Below are positions 1 through 8,376 of a stretch of 64,000 nucleotides of DNA, piece after piece; the stretch's first letter is position 1, and the number at the start of each line of letters is the position of its first letter. The stretch is from JAMLJG01 sp035327585 (GTDB lineage Bacteria; Verrucomicrobiota; Kiritimatiellia; CAIVKH01), in contig DAOLDD010000016.1 in assembly GCA_035327585.1 (NCBI GenBank), positions 7,514-71,513 of the forward strand. The letters are read 5' to 3'. The notes below the pieces were generated by a model. It saw only the letters and a program-made list of their open reading frames with translations, was not told the DNA's origin and did not search any database. The position numbers were made by a program, and so were the translations under genes.

Positions 1-65
1 GGCGGCTGAAAAACCCCGCATTTCTCCAGGAGCGCGGCCAGTTTGTTTGGTGCGGTGACGGTCAT
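1..65 (-). CDS. Possible N-terminus of a gene running off the left edge
   Basis: Reading the minus strand from an ATG at 65 gives an open frame to the window edge beginning MTVTAPNKLAALLEKCGVFQ. It faces away from the gene at 176, so 66-175 would be a divergent promoter region. No clear Shine-Dalgarno sequence is visible (the upstream stretch is pyrimidine-rich) and 21 residues are too few to name a family. The call rests only on the open frame and layout. Confidence 0.3.
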   Translation of the reverse strand, partial: MTVTAPNKLAALLEKCGVFQP

Positions 66-175
66 GGTCGGGAGGAGAACATAAGCCCCCGCCCCCCACC
101 CGGTCAAATGCCAACCCGGCGGCAGCCCAGGGGTATGCTCGTGCAAACGCGATGCGCACGCCCTAGGATTCAGCC

Positions 176-1768
176 ATGAGCGCGCTGGAGGTGCTGGCTT
201 TCCCCATAATTTTCCTGGGTGTCGCGGTTGCCCGCGCCGGGCCCCGGCTGTGCGTTCACGGCGGGCGGTTGTCGCTGCTGGTGCATGACTCCTGGTTTCA
301 CCTGCTCCTCGCCGATGCGATGCGGGCATCGGGCCACCGGGTGCCCCGGCGGATACCGGGGTTCCTGCTTTCCACCCACGTCGCCTATCCCCCGTTGCTG
401 CACTATCTGCTGTCGTTTGCCGGACGGCGCGCGCGCGAGCGATTGGAACCCTGGCTGGGCGGCATCTGTGACGGGTTGACCGCGGTGGTCATTTACGCGG
501 TGGCGGCCCACGGACTGCCAGGCGGCACGCCCGCGTGGGGCTGGGGCGCAACCCTGCTGTATACCGTCACGCCGGGCATGCTGGGCGTCGGGTGGGGGCC
601 GCGCGCGCTCCACGGTACCCCCCGCGTGTTCGGGCAACTGCTGTTCGCGGGTTCGTCCTGTTGTTTCCTGCTCCACCGGGGGACGGGCAACATCCTTTGG
701 ATGGGGACTGCGATCCTGATCGGCAGCCTCATTGTCGTCGCGAGTCGTTTCACGGCGCAGGTCTTCGTGTTGGGCGCCCTGCTGCTCGCGGTAATTCTTC
801 ACGCGTGGAGCCCGCTGGTTTGGGCGGGCGCCAGCCTCGCCCTGTCTTTCGTTTGGTTCGGCGGCTACGCCCGGCAACTGGTCAAGGGCCACCTGCGCAG
901 CCTCTGGATGCAGGCGGCATCCTTCCGCCGGGGCCGGTTTGACGACCCGGAAATCCAGCAGCGAAACCAATGGCGCGACCTTTTCGGGCTGCCCTGGTTC
1001 CTGCTGTTTGACCGGAATCGGGCGAGAAAAATTCTTCTACAGCGCAACACGTTTCTCCTGGCGCTCATCCAAATGCCCCTGCTGCCGGCCTATCTGCTCC
1101 TGCGCCCGTCCGCGCCATCGCCACCCTGGCTCCAGCCGCTTGAAGCTTTCCTGCTGGCGGGCGCCATCCTGTTCCTGCTCACATCGCTTCGCCCATTCCT
1201 GTTCCTCGGCGAAGCGGAGCGCTACCTGGAGCATGTCGTGCCGCTGGCCTGCGTGGCCCTCGGCGCGTTCGCCCGCGCACAACCCGGCGGCTGGACGCAT
1301 CCCGGGATGTTGGCTCTGGCGGCCTTTTCCACCGCCGTATACATCGCGCTGGGCGTCGATTTCATCCGGCGTGCGCGCGCGAGCACCCCGCGTGAATCGA
1401 CCGCGCGCGAGGTGCTCGACTGGATCACCCGCCATGCGCCCGAAGGCCGGTTCGCGGTCCTGCCGCGTTCGAACATGAACCTGCTGATCCCCTACTTTAC
1501 CTCAGGCCAGACGCTCTTTGGCCAGTGGGCCAGGGGGGCCGATCCGGACATCCTCGCGCTGCGCGACCCCGCGTCGCCCGCCTTCGCACGCTGCCGCGAC
1601 GCCCTCTTCGCGCGCTTTGATACCCACTTTGTTCTCACCACCCAACGCGCGCGGAACAGCCCGGGCATAGCTGAGCTGTTCGCGGCGTATCCGGTCGTCT
1701 GGGAAAACCAGCTCTACGCGATGCTCGCGGCGCGCCCGGTTGGCGCCGCGACAAAAATCGCCCGCTGA
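176..1768 (+). CDS. Polytopic membrane glycosyltransferase-like protein (GT-C type)
   Basis: The 530-residue protein is dominated by hydrophobic segments from its first residues and reads as an integral inner-membrane protein with roughly ten or more membrane spans. An early luminal-type loop carries VHDSWFHLLLADAMR (about residues 36-50), an acidic/His motif in the position where GT-C glycosyltransferases (PMT/ArnT/STT3-like, lipid-linked sugar donors) place a catalytic Asp. The last third (about 400-530) is less hydrophobic, like the soluble C-terminal domain common in that superfamily. The ATG at 176 begins directly with a membrane segment. Its 3' end overlaps the convergent peptidase gene by 55 bp. 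The membrane topology is secure; the glycosyltransferase assignment is an inference from architecture, and donor and acceptor are unknown. Confidence 0.6.
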   Translation: MSALEVLAFPIIFLGVAVARAGPRLCVHGGRLSLLVHDSWFHLLLADAMRASGHRVPRRIPGFLLSTHVAYPPLLHYLLSFAGRRARERLEPWLGGICDGLTAVVIYAVAAHGLPGGTPAWGWGATLLYTVTPGMLGVGWGPRALHGTPRVFGQLLFAGSSCCFLLHRGTGNILWMGTAILIGSLIVVASRFTAQVFVLGALLLAVILHAWSPLVWAGASLALSFVWFGGYARQLVKGHLRSLWMQAASFRRGRFDDPEIQQRNQWRDLFGLPWFLLFDRNRARKILLQRNTFLLALIQMPLLPAYLLLRPSAPSPPWLQPLEAFLLAGAILFLLTSLRPFLFLGEAERYLEHVVPLACVALGAFARAQPGGWTHPGMLALAAFSTAVYIALGVDFIRRARASTPRESTAREVLDWITRHAPEGRFAVLPRSNMNLLIPYFTSGQTLFGQWARGADPDILALRDPASPAFARCRDALFARFDTHFVLTTQRARNSPGIAELFAAYPVVWENQLYAMLAARPVGAATKIAR

Positions 1769-2391
1769 TTGAAATACGAGAGAAAGCGGTCGCGGGTAAT
1801 CAGGACGGGTTGCGCGCACTGCGCCGGGTCGACCAGTGGATCGGTGATCGCGACCGATTCCGTCGCGCCGTTAAACCCGTAACCATGCACGACGACCTGG
1901 TGGTTTTGCCGATTCGCGCCAAAGCCCGGCTTCACGCTCGCGATCAGCGGCGCCCCCGCATCCAAAACCTGCCGCACCGAAAACCATGCGCGCACCTCGC
2001 CCGGCGCATCCGGTTCCCGGTCCGTCTGGTTTCGCACAGCCGCCACCTGCTCCAGGGTGTACCCCTCGTGCCGCGCGAGCCAGCCCGGATCGCGACCCGG
2101 CGCGCGCCAGTTGCGCCGCCAGGCAAGCAGCCCGCTCGCGGAAAACAAACGAACCTGCGCGACATGACGCCAGTGTCCGTTTTCATCGCGCCCGCCCGCT
2201 CGCAACAGCGCACCGCGGATGAAATCCAGCGCGAGCGGACGATTCGTGCTGGCCAGCACCATGGCGACCGCGGCAATCGCGCAACTGGTCCTGCGCTCGT
2301 GCTCGGGCAAGGGATGCCGGGGATCGAGTTGCCAGATCGGATCAATCGGCAGCACATGCATTCCAGGCATTGACTGCAACAAGTCAGCCAT
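1714..2391 (-). CDS. C39-like papain-fold cysteine peptidase family protein
   Basis: The 225-residue protein shows the order expected of Peptidase_C39_2/papain-fold proteins: a Cys-containing segment RTSCAIAAVAMVLA (about residues 34-47), a His in NHQVVVHGYGF (about 164-174) and an Asp in VAITDPLVDP (about 180-189). These form the likely Cys-His-Asp triad. No signal peptide is visible, so the protein is either cytoplasmic or exported another way. It is not fused to an ABC transporter, so it is not a bacteriocin-processing exporter itself. The 3' end overlaps the convergent membrane-protein gene by 55 bp, which makes the two mRNAs antisense over that stretch. The family is fairly sure; the substrate is unknown. 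Confidence 0.65.
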   Translation of the reverse strand: MADLLQSMPGMHVLPIDPIWQLDPRHPLPEHERRTSCAIAAVAMVLASTNRPLALDFIRGALLRAGGRDENGHWRHVAQVRLFSASGLLAWRRNWRAPGRDPGWLARHEGYTLEQVAAVRNQTDREPDAPGEVRAWFSVRQVLDAGAPLIASVKPGFGANRQNHQVVVHGYGFNGATESVAITDPLVDPAQCAQPVLITRDRFLSYFNQRAIFVAAPTGRAASIA

Positions 2392-2506
2392 GCCCCAAAG
2401 CTAACGCAAACCCGCCCGCGAGCTCAACGGAAAGTCGGCGACGCGATTCTGCTTTGCCCGCGCGCGCGGCGCGTTACGCTTCCACCCAATACCCCACGAG
2501 GAACAC

Positions 2507-2905
2507 ATGAACAGCGTTCACCACATCGCCTTCAACTGCCGCGACCGGGCGGCCCAGGAAGCCTTCTACACCCGCCACTTCGGGTTCCAGCGCGCACGCG
2601 TCTTCAACGCGGACACCCCGGACGAGTTCGTGATGCTGCGCCTCGGCGCCACCTGCCTCGAACTGTTCCAGGCGAAACCGGACGCCGCCGCGCACCGAGG
2701 CAGCGAACAGGCCGTCGGCTTCAAACATCTCCCCTTCGAGGTCCCCGACATTGAGGCCGCCGTCCGCGGCCTCACCGCCGACGGCATCCACGTCGACAAG
2801 ATCATCGATTGCGGCGCCCTGCTGCCCGGCCTGAAGGTTTGCTTCTTCAATGACCCCGAGGGCAACCGCCTCGAATTGATGCAGGGCTGGCGGGATCAAT
2901 CATAA
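2507..2905 (+). CDS. VOC superfamily (glyoxalase/dioxygenase-like) protein
   Basis: The protein is 132 residues, a typical single-unit VOC length. It starts MNSVHHIAFNCRDRAAQEAF, the usual first beta strand with a metal-binding His, and ends with FFNDPEGNRLELMQ, the usual strand carrying the metal-binding Glu. Paired beta-alpha-beta-beta-beta modules are readable at about 3-60 and 70-130. Members include glyoxalase I, methylmalonyl-CoA epimerase and dioxygenases; nothing here selects among them. An ATG at 2507 follows GAGGAAC, a usable ribosome site. The gene stands alone between two minus-strand genes. Confidence 0.8.
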   Translation: MNSVHHIAFNCRDRAAQEAFYTRHFGFQRARVFNADTPDEFVMLRLGATCLELFQAKPDAAAHRGSEQAVGFKHLPFEVPDIEAAVRGLTADGIHVDKIIDCGALLPGLKVCFFNDPEGNRLELMQGWRDQS

Positions 2906-3054
2906 ATAAGCACGCGGTCCGAAAGAACCCGGAGAAAGCCCGCCGCCACGGCATGTTTGCGTCCGACCCCGCCGGCGGCAGGGGGCTCCTATACCAAACG
3001 GCGCTTGCGATTCGCGACTGGCGGGCTGTTCTCCGGTGAATCTTTGAGCGGCAA

Positions 3055-3588
3055 TCAGCTCTGGCCGGGCTTCGCCGAACGGGTGTCGACGACGCCGTGG
3101 CCGGATTCCGCCCAGCCATCGAGGCCCTGCGGATATTTGACCACGTTTTCGTAACCGAGCCCGATCAGGCGCGCCGCGAGCGTGTCGCTGGCGGGGCACT
3201 TTTCGTTGCTGCAGTAGGTTACGATGGACGCGGCCTTGTCCGGCAACGCGGCGACGATCTGCTCGTCGGTCGACTCGGCGCTCATGGAAATCGCGCCCGG
3301 CAGGCGGCGTCCGTCATCCCACTTCGCCGTGCGCGCGTCGATCAGGGTAAACGCCGCGCCGCTTTGGATCTTCTGGTTCAGCGCCGCGGTGTCGATCTTG
3401 CCGACCTTCACCTTGTCGATCTTGGCCTCGGTCCCGCAGGCCGCCTTGTCGACCGCGCAGGCGGCTTTTCCGGCTTTGTCCGCCTTGTCGGCCTTCGCGC
3501 CCGACCAACCGCAGGCCGCACCGCCGCCCGCATACGCCGCGGCCGCCAGCCCGGCGGCCACCACACCAACCCATACGAATTTCGTCAT
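3055..3588 (-). CDS. Exported rhodanese-domain protein with a Lys/Ala/Cys linker
   Basis: The start at 3588 is chosen because GGAGGAG lies just upstream and the protein then opens with a signal peptide (residues 1-20, MTKFVWVGVVAAGLAAAAYA); an earlier in-frame start would bury it. Mature residues 25-60 form an unusual linker rich in Lys, Ala and Cys (Cys26, 44, 51). Residues 63-165 are a single rhodanese domain with the active-site loop TYCSNEKCPASD (Cys126, second Cys131). Such proteins carry sulfur on the catalytic Cys as persulfide. Periplasmic location is inferred. The gene is transcribed away from the 2H phosphoesterase operon's end with about 90 bp between them, and no partner is obvious. 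Confidence 0.8.
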   Translation of the reverse strand: MTKFVWVGVVAAGLAAAAYAGGGAACGWSGAKADKADKAGKAACAVDKAACGTEAKIDKVKVGKIDTAALNQKIQSGAAFTLIDARTAKWDDGRRLPGAISMSAESTDEQIVAALPDKAASIVTYCSNEKCPASDTLAARLIGLGYENVVKYPQGLDGWAESGHGVVDTRSAKPGQS

Positions 3589-3679
3589 GGCAACTCCTCC
3601 TGTTTGCTTTTCCTTCCGTCGCCCCAGGCACGGGGAACTTACGGACAATCGTATACGACCCACGCAGGCGGCCGGGCGT

Positions 3680-4465
3680 TCAAAATTTCGCACGCGCAAA
3701 GAACGATTCCATGTCGGTGAACCCGTACAGGCTCATGTGATCGAAAGAAAGAACAAGGGCATCCAGCCTTTCTCGAAACGTTTCCTGCCACGATGCGGGC
3801 GGCGCACCCAGCGCCTGACCGCGCTCCGCATTCGCGAAGTAGCCCAGCGTAATATGCGGGACAAAGCACGCGGGCGGCTGAATGCCGAACGCGGCGGACA
3901 ACTGTCCACAAAGCAGGCGCCGCGCCGAAGCAAACGCATCGAGGCGCGCGGCGGCATCCGGGTCCGCGGCCTTAAGACAGGCGACGATCGAGATGCCGGA
4001 CCAGTTTGCCAGGCGGTCAAACGCGAGGCGAATGCCCCAATCCCTTTTGCGCACCAGGGTCGATTCATTCATCAACTGCGCGAATGGATTGTCAGCGCAG
4101 ACCGACTCCGGCAACTCGCGCAGAAAGCGGCGCAAGGCGTCGCGATAATGCTCCGCCACCCCCTCCACGTTGTCGGCATTGCCCCCGTCACACGCCGTCA
4201 CATGGTACGACCGCGGCGCGAGAGGAAAGAAGAGATGCCGCACGGCCAGCGATTCCAAATCGATCCGCTGCAGTGCCTCCCGCACGCCGCGGTAAAAGGC
4301 GAGATCGCCATCGGCCACCAAACAGGCCAGCGCCCCCCGTACCGCGAGCGAGTCGCCCGGGTTGTCGAACAGCAATGAGAACCCGCGGAACTCCGCCCAA
4401 CGCGGGGTCAGGTCGGCCAGTTTGTTGTTGGTGATCAACGCCATTGCAGAGAACGTTTTGCCCAC
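3680..4465 (-). CDS. 2H phosphoesterase superfamily protein (DUF1868/LigT-like)
   Basis: The protein is 261 residues with two His-x-Thr motifs, YHVTACD (His88) and PHITLGYF (His204), the twin catalytic motifs of the 2H superfamily. Known members open 2',3'-cyclic phosphates, join or cleave 2'-5' RNA linkages, or degrade cyclic (oligo)nucleotides. The length and spacing fit the DUF1868 branch better than short bacterial ThpR. The gene starts 13 bp after the stop of the RtcR-like sigma54 activator, so the two very probably share a transcript. A GTG at 4465 opens the frame; an ATG at 4444 is an alternative and neither has a good ribosome site. The biochemical class is well supported; the substrate is unknown. 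Confidence 0.7.
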   Translation of the reverse strand: MGKTFSAMALITNNKLADLTPRWAEFRGFSLLFDNPGDSLAVRGALACLVADGDLAFYRGVREALQRIDLESLAVRHLFFPLAPRSYHVTACDGGNADNVEGVAEHYRDALRRFLRELPESVCADNPFAQLMNESTLVRKRDWGIRLAFDRLANWSGISIVACLKAADPDAAARLDAFASARRLLCGQLSAAFGIQPPACFVPHITLGYFANAERGQALGAPPASWQETFRERLDALVLSFDHMSLYGFTDMESFFARAKF

Positions 4466-4478
4466 ACGGCCCGGCGCG

Positions 4479-5942
4479 TCAGCGGGGACGCAGATGGGCG
4501 TGGACGGCTTGCGGCGAGATGCCGAGCAGGCGCGCGGCTTGTGATTTGTTTCCCCCGGACTGATCGACTGCGCGGTCGATCAGCGTTCGGCGGAGATCGG
4601 CCAGATACTCCTCAAGCGCAAAGCCGGCGCTGATGTCGGGCAGGCGCGCCGGCTCGATACGCGCCGCGGGCGGCGGATCAATGAGCAGGTCGGCGGCCTC
4701 CAAGACGGGCTTGTCGGACAGCAGGACGGAGCGCCCGATGACGTGCGCGAGTTCGCGGATGTTGCCGGGCCAGGTATGCTGCTCAAGTCGCTTCACGGCG
4801 GTGGCGTCGATCCGGCGCGGCGCGGGGAGCGACCGGTTGAGCTGGGTCAATTGGTACAACGCAAGCGCCTTGATGTCGCCGCCGCGCGCGCGCAGGGGCG
4901 GCAGCGCAAGTTGCGCGTAGCACAGGCGGAAATAGAGGTCCTCGCGGAAGGATTTGTCCACGACGGCGGCGCGCAGGTCGCGATGCGTCGCCGCGAGGAC
5001 GCGCACATTGACCGCCGTGCCGCGCACCGCGCCGAGCGGCTCGACGACGCCGTCCTCCAGCACGCGCAGCAGCTTCGCCTGCAAGGGCAGCGGCAACTCG
5101 CCCACTTCGTCAAGGAACAGGGTCCCGCCGTCGGCGAGTACGAACTTGCCCGGCTGGTCGGTCGCCGCGCCGGTGAACGATCCCTTGCGGTGGCCGAAAA
5201 GCAGGCTCTCGGCGAGCGTCTCCGGCAGCGCGGCGCAGTTCACCGCGACGAACGGGGCGCGGGCGCGCCCGCTCAACTCGTGGATCAGCGCGGCGAGCAG
5301 GCCCTTGCCCGTACCCGTCTCGCCCTGGATTAACAGGGGCACGGGATGCGGCGCGAGGCGGGCGGCCATTTCCAATACGGCGCGAAACGCGGGGTCCTCG
5401 CCGCGCAGTCCCAGCTGGCGGCACGCGGTCGCGAGATCCGGCGCCTGCGCACGCGGGGCATCCACCGGCCAGCTCAGCGCGGCCTCCTTTACCATGGCGC
5501 GGGACGCGGGTCCCGGTCGCGCATCTTCGATCGACGCCGCGATGCCACCCTGCGCAAGTCGCACCGCCACCCAGCGCGCGGCGGGTGTACCGGCGGCAAC
5601 CTGCGACCACGCGTCGCGCACGGCATCGGGACCGGCGTTCATACAAACGGTGACGGCTTCGCCCGCGCCAATCTGCGCCAGCACGTCGGCCAGCCGCGCA
5701 GGCAGCGCATCGGCCGCCAGCGGCACCGACGCCCACTCCACGTCGAGCGCGGGGTGCCGGCGGCACAATTCGGATGCCAGCGCGGCGGCGGCATCGGCGG
5801 TGGCGGTGGTGACAAGGAGAACGAGCCGCGTGGTGGGGATCGCCGCGAGCAGCGAGAGTGTGGGCCCCAGGCAAGCGGCCTCATCCGCCCGGCCCGGAAG
5901 CAGCGGGTCCCACTCATCCACACAGGTCAACAGGGTGGCCAT
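4479..5942 (-). CDS. RtcR-like sigma54-dependent activator with CARF-like sensor domain
   Basis: The protein is 487 residues from the ATG at 5942, chosen because the first sensor strand (MATLLTCVDEWDP) begins there; an in-frame start at 6014 would add 24 unstructured residues. Residues 1-130 resemble the CARF-type Rossmann sensor of RtcR (GPTLSLLAAIPTTRLVLLVT, then a Gly-rich strand near 92-105). Residues 180-400 are a sigma54 AAA+ domain with Walker A GETGTGKG (207-214), the sigma54 loop as GSFTGA (254-259, Ser for Ala) and Walker B LFLDEVGE (275-282). HTWPGNIREL follows, and a Fis-type helix-turn-helix lies at 450-487. RtcR normally controls the RNA-repair genes rtcBA; here the downstream gene is a 2H phosphoesterase instead. 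Divergent to HMG-CoA reductase. Confidence 0.82.
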   Translation of the reverse strand: MATLLTCVDEWDPLLPGRADEAACLGPTLSLLAAIPTTRLVLLVTTATADAAAALASELCRRHPALDVEWASVPLAADALPARLADVLAQIGAGEAVTVCMNAGPDAVRDAWSQVAAGTPAARWVAVRLAQGGIAASIEDARPGPASRAMVKEAALSWPVDAPRAQAPDLATACRQLGLRGEDPAFRAVLEMAARLAPHPVPLLIQGETGTGKGLLAALIHELSGRARAPFVAVNCAALPETLAESLLFGHRKGSFTGAATDQPGKFVLADGGTLFLDEVGELPLPLQAKLLRVLEDGVVEPLGAVRGTAVNVRVLAATHRDLRAAVVDKSFREDLYFRLCYAQLALPPLRARGGDIKALALYQLTQLNRSLPAPRRIDATAVKRLEQHTWPGNIRELAHVIGRSVLLSDKPVLEAADLLIDPPPAARIEPARLPDISAGFALEEYLADLRRTLIDRAVDQSGGNKSQAARLLGISPQAVHAHLRPR

Positions 5943-6024
5943 GCGGCGACCATAATGGAGGCAACGCGCCCGCGCTGTCGAGTCCGGGTATGCGGCCTCC
6001 CCATCATCCGCCATCCTCCTCGTC

Positions 6025-6079
6025 CACGTTCCCGTTCACGTTCACGAGTTTCCCGAGCGTGAACGTGAACGTGTACGTG
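6025..6079. repeat. GTGAAC-hexamer inverted repeat (hairpin)
   Basis: Two 22-bp arms (6025-6046 and 6058-6079), made of repeated CACGTT/GTGAAC hexamers, are complementary at about 20 of 22 positions around an 11-nt spacer. The element sits in the gap between the sigma54 activator and HMG-CoA reductase. The same hexamers occur at 17506-17526 and 19311-19362. Confidence 0.75.
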
Positions 6080-6140
6080 AATGGAACAGGGAAAAACTAT
6101 CGCCTTGCGGGGAACGGGCGGGCGGTGGAACATCCGGCCC

Positions 6141-7184
6141 ATGACAAAGGAAGCTGCGTTTGCCGCCGTCCCGATGCGCTGGGTCGGACCGATTGCCTTG
6201 GCGGGTCCCGAGGTCTCGGGCGAGATCGAGGTGCCGCTGGCGACCTACGAATCGCCGCTGTGGCCATCCGTGGCGCGCGGCGCCCGCGTGACGCGCGAGA
6301 TCGGCGGCCTCTCCGTCGTGGTGGTTTCCGACGCGATGACGCGCTCCATCGCGGTCGAGGCGGAAACCGCCGCCGCCGCCGCGGAACTCGCGCACGCGCT
6401 GCCGGGACGCCGCGAAGAGATGCAGGCGGTCACGGCGACAACGAGCCGCTTCGCCCGCATGCAGGACATCCATACGCAGGTCGTCGGGCGCCTGCTTTAC
6501 ATCCGGTTCGCCTTCGCGACGGGCGATGCGTCGGGCCACAACATGGCGACGAAGGCGGCGGACGCGCTGATGGGCTGGTTGCTCGGCGCATTTCCAACCC
6601 TTCGCTACATTTCGATTTCCGGCAATTTCTGCACCGATAAAAAAGTGTCGGCGGTGAATGGAATTCTCGGGCGCGGCAAGTATGTTGTCGCCGAGGCGAC
6701 GATTCCCGCCGCCATCTGCGAGCGGCTGCTGAAGACGACCGCGGCGCGGGTGGCGGATCTGAACCTCAAGAAGAATTGGATCGGCACATCGCTCGCGGGC
6801 GGGGTGCGGGCGGCGAACGCGCATTTCGCGAACATGCTGCTCGCGTTCTACCTGGCCACCGGGCAGGACGCCGCGAATATTGTCGAGGGATCACAGGGCT
6901 TCGTGCACGCGGAAGCGACGCCGGAGGGCGCGCTGTATTTCTCGTGCACGCTGCCGAACCTGATCGTCGGCACGGTCGGCAATGGAAAGGGACTGGATTT
7001 CGTGCAACACAACCTGGCGGCGATGGGGTGCGCGGAAACGCGCGAACCGGGCGCGAACGCGCGGCGGCTCGCGGCGCTCTGCGCGGCGGCGGTCTGGTGC
7101 GGCGAGTTGTCCCTCCTCGCGGCGCAGACGAATCCCGGCGAGTTGATGCGCGCGCACGTCGCGCTGGAACGGCGCGCTTCATAA
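6141..7184 (+). CDS. mvaA: HMG-CoA reductase (class I-like)
   Basis: It reduces HMG-CoA to mevalonate, the committing step of the mevalonate route to isoprenoids. Visible hallmarks in order are VPMRWVGPIAL, the catalytic-Glu segment PLATYESPLW, the substrate/cofactor segment FATGDASGHNMATKAAD, the catalytic Lys region NFCTDKKVSAVN, GTVGNGKGL, and a C-terminal RAH segment that probably supplies the catalytic His. The set fits the class I rather than the class II family. The start at 6141 is preferred because the alternative ATG at 6081 would put the ribosome site inside the hexamer hairpin and add about 20 unconserved residues. The isomerase, synthase and kinases of the same pathway follow on the same strand. 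Confidence 0.88.
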   Translation: MTKEAAFAAVPMRWVGPIALAGPEVSGEIEVPLATYESPLWPSVARGARVTREIGGLSVVVVSDAMTRSIAVEAETAAAAAELAHALPGRREEMQAVTATTSRFARMQDIHTQVVGRLLYIRFAFATGDASGHNMATKAADALMGWLLGAFPTLRYISISGNFCTDKKVSAVNGILGRGKYVVAEATIPAAICERLLKTTAARVADLNLKKNWIGTSLAGGVRAANAHFANMLLAFYLATGQDAANIVEGSQGFVHAEATPEGALYFSCTLPNLIVGTVGNGKGLDFVQHNLAAMGCAETREPGANARRLAALCAAAVWCGELSLLAAQTNPGELMRAHVALERRAS

Positions 7185-7186
7185 TT

Positions 7187-7292
7187 GACCAGGAAAACCG
7201 CAGATGGACGCAGATTCACACAGATGGGGAATGCGCAGCAGCGAGGATTTCCCTCCAATCAGCGTGCATCTGCGTCCATCCGCGGTTTTCCT
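7187..7292. repeat. Inverted repeat of the GCAGATGGACGCAGAT family
   Basis: CAGGAAAACCGCAGATGGAC at 7189-7208 is matched by ATCTGCGTCCATCCGCGG... at 7267-7292 in inverted orientation, enclosing about 60 bp. It lies between the reductase stop and the isomerase start. It is open in the isomerase frame, which makes that frame look about 41 codons too long. Similar interspersed palindromes occur at 14658-14786. Confidence 0.7.
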
Positions 7293-7307
7293 GCGCGGGA
7301 GCTGCTT

Positions 7308-8363
7308 GTGAAGAAGGCAAACTCCACGTCGGACCGGACGAACCGGCGCAAGGTCGAGCACATCGAGATCATCAACGCGGATCACGAGGTGGACCGCCGC
7401 AAATTCTATTTTGACGAACTCCGCCTGCGTCACCGTGCCATGCCGGAAATCGACCTGGACGCGGTGGACACGTCCGTCGAATTCATGGGCAAGCGCCTCG
7501 CGTGCCCGCTCCTGATTTCGAGCATGACCGGGGGCGACCATACGATGGTGCGCCGGATCAATCGGAACCTGGCCGAGGCGGCGGAGCGCTGTCAGGTCGC
7601 GATGGGCGTCGGCTCGCAACGGGTCATGTTTTCGCACCCGAAGGCTCACGCCAGCTTCGCGCTGCGCGACGTCGCGCCGACGACGCTGCTTTTCGCGAAT
7701 CTCGGCGCGGTGCAACTCAACAAAGGGTTCGCCCTTGAGCATTGCCGCGCTGCGGTGGAGGCGGTCGGCGCGGACGCGTTGTACCTGCATCTCAATCCGC
7801 TGCAGGAGGCGGTGCAGCCGGAGGGCGACACGCAGTTCGGCGGGCTGGCGAAAAAGATCGGCGCCGTGGCGCGCGAGCTGGGCGTGCCCGTCATCCTGAA
7901 GGAAGTCGGCGCGGGTATTTCGCGGGAGGACGCAAAACTCGTCCACTCGCATGGCCTCCAGTACATCGATGTCGCGGGCTCCGGCGGCACGTCATGGAGC
8001 CGGATCGAACACCACCGTCAGGCCGGCCCGCGCCGCAGCGATTTGGGAATCGTCTTCCAGGACTGGGGCCTTCCGACGCCGCGCGCGCTGTGGGAGCTGC
8101 GCGACCTGCGCCCGCGCGTCACGCTGATCGCATCGGGCGGGCTGCGCTCGGGCCTCGACATGGCGAAGGCGATCGTGCTCGGCGCTTCGCTCTGCGGACT
8201 CGCCGCGCCGTTTTTGAAACCGGCGCAGGAATCCGCAGACGCCGTGGTTACCGTCATCGAGCGCCTGCAGCGCGAATTGCGCACCGCCATGTTCCTGCTC
8301 GGCGTCGCCCGCATCCCCGCCCTGCTCGGCGCGGAACGCCTGCTGCTCGACCCGCCTGCGTGA
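7308..8363 (+). CDS. fni: Isopentenyl-diphosphate delta-isomerase, type 2 (FMN-dependent)
   Basis: It interconverts isopentenyl and dimethylallyl diphosphate. The protein is 351 residues from the GTG at 7308, the usual type 2 length; GGGAG lies 6-7 nt upstream and the conserved N-terminus KVEHIEIINAD follows closely. Upstream in-frame codons fall inside the 7187-7292 repeat and are unlikely to be translated. The TIM-barrel features include PLLISSMTGGD (FMN site), MGVGSQRVMF, HLNPLQEAVQPEGD, PVILKEVGAGIS, DVAGSGGTSW and ASGGLRSGLDMAKAIVLGA (phosphate-binding loops). It sits 123 bp downstream of HMG-CoA reductase, probably co-transcribed, and is followed at 13 bp by a membrane rhodanese. Confidence 0.92.
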   Translation: MKKANSTSDRTNRRKVEHIEIINADHEVDRRKFYFDELRLRHRAMPEIDLDAVDTSVEFMGKRLACPLLISSMTGGDHTMVRRINRNLAEAAERCQVAMGVGSQRVMFSHPKAHASFALRDVAPTTLLFANLGAVQLNKGFALEHCRAAVEAVGADALYLHLNPLQEAVQPEGDTQFGGLAKKIGAVARELGVPVILKEVGAGISREDAKLVHSHGLQYIDVAGSGGTSWSRIEHHRQAGPRRSDLGIVFQDWGLPTPRALWELRDLRPRVTLIASGGLRSGLDMAKAIVLGASLCGLAAPFLKPAQESADAVVTVIERLQRELRTAMFLLGVARIPALLGAERLLLDPPA

Positions 8364-8376
8364 GGGATTCCACGTC

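Noticed and set aside
7185..7307. N-terminal extension of the isomerase
   Set aside because: It is encoded by the interspersed inverted repeat, and a GTG with GGGAG upstream fits the conserved start.
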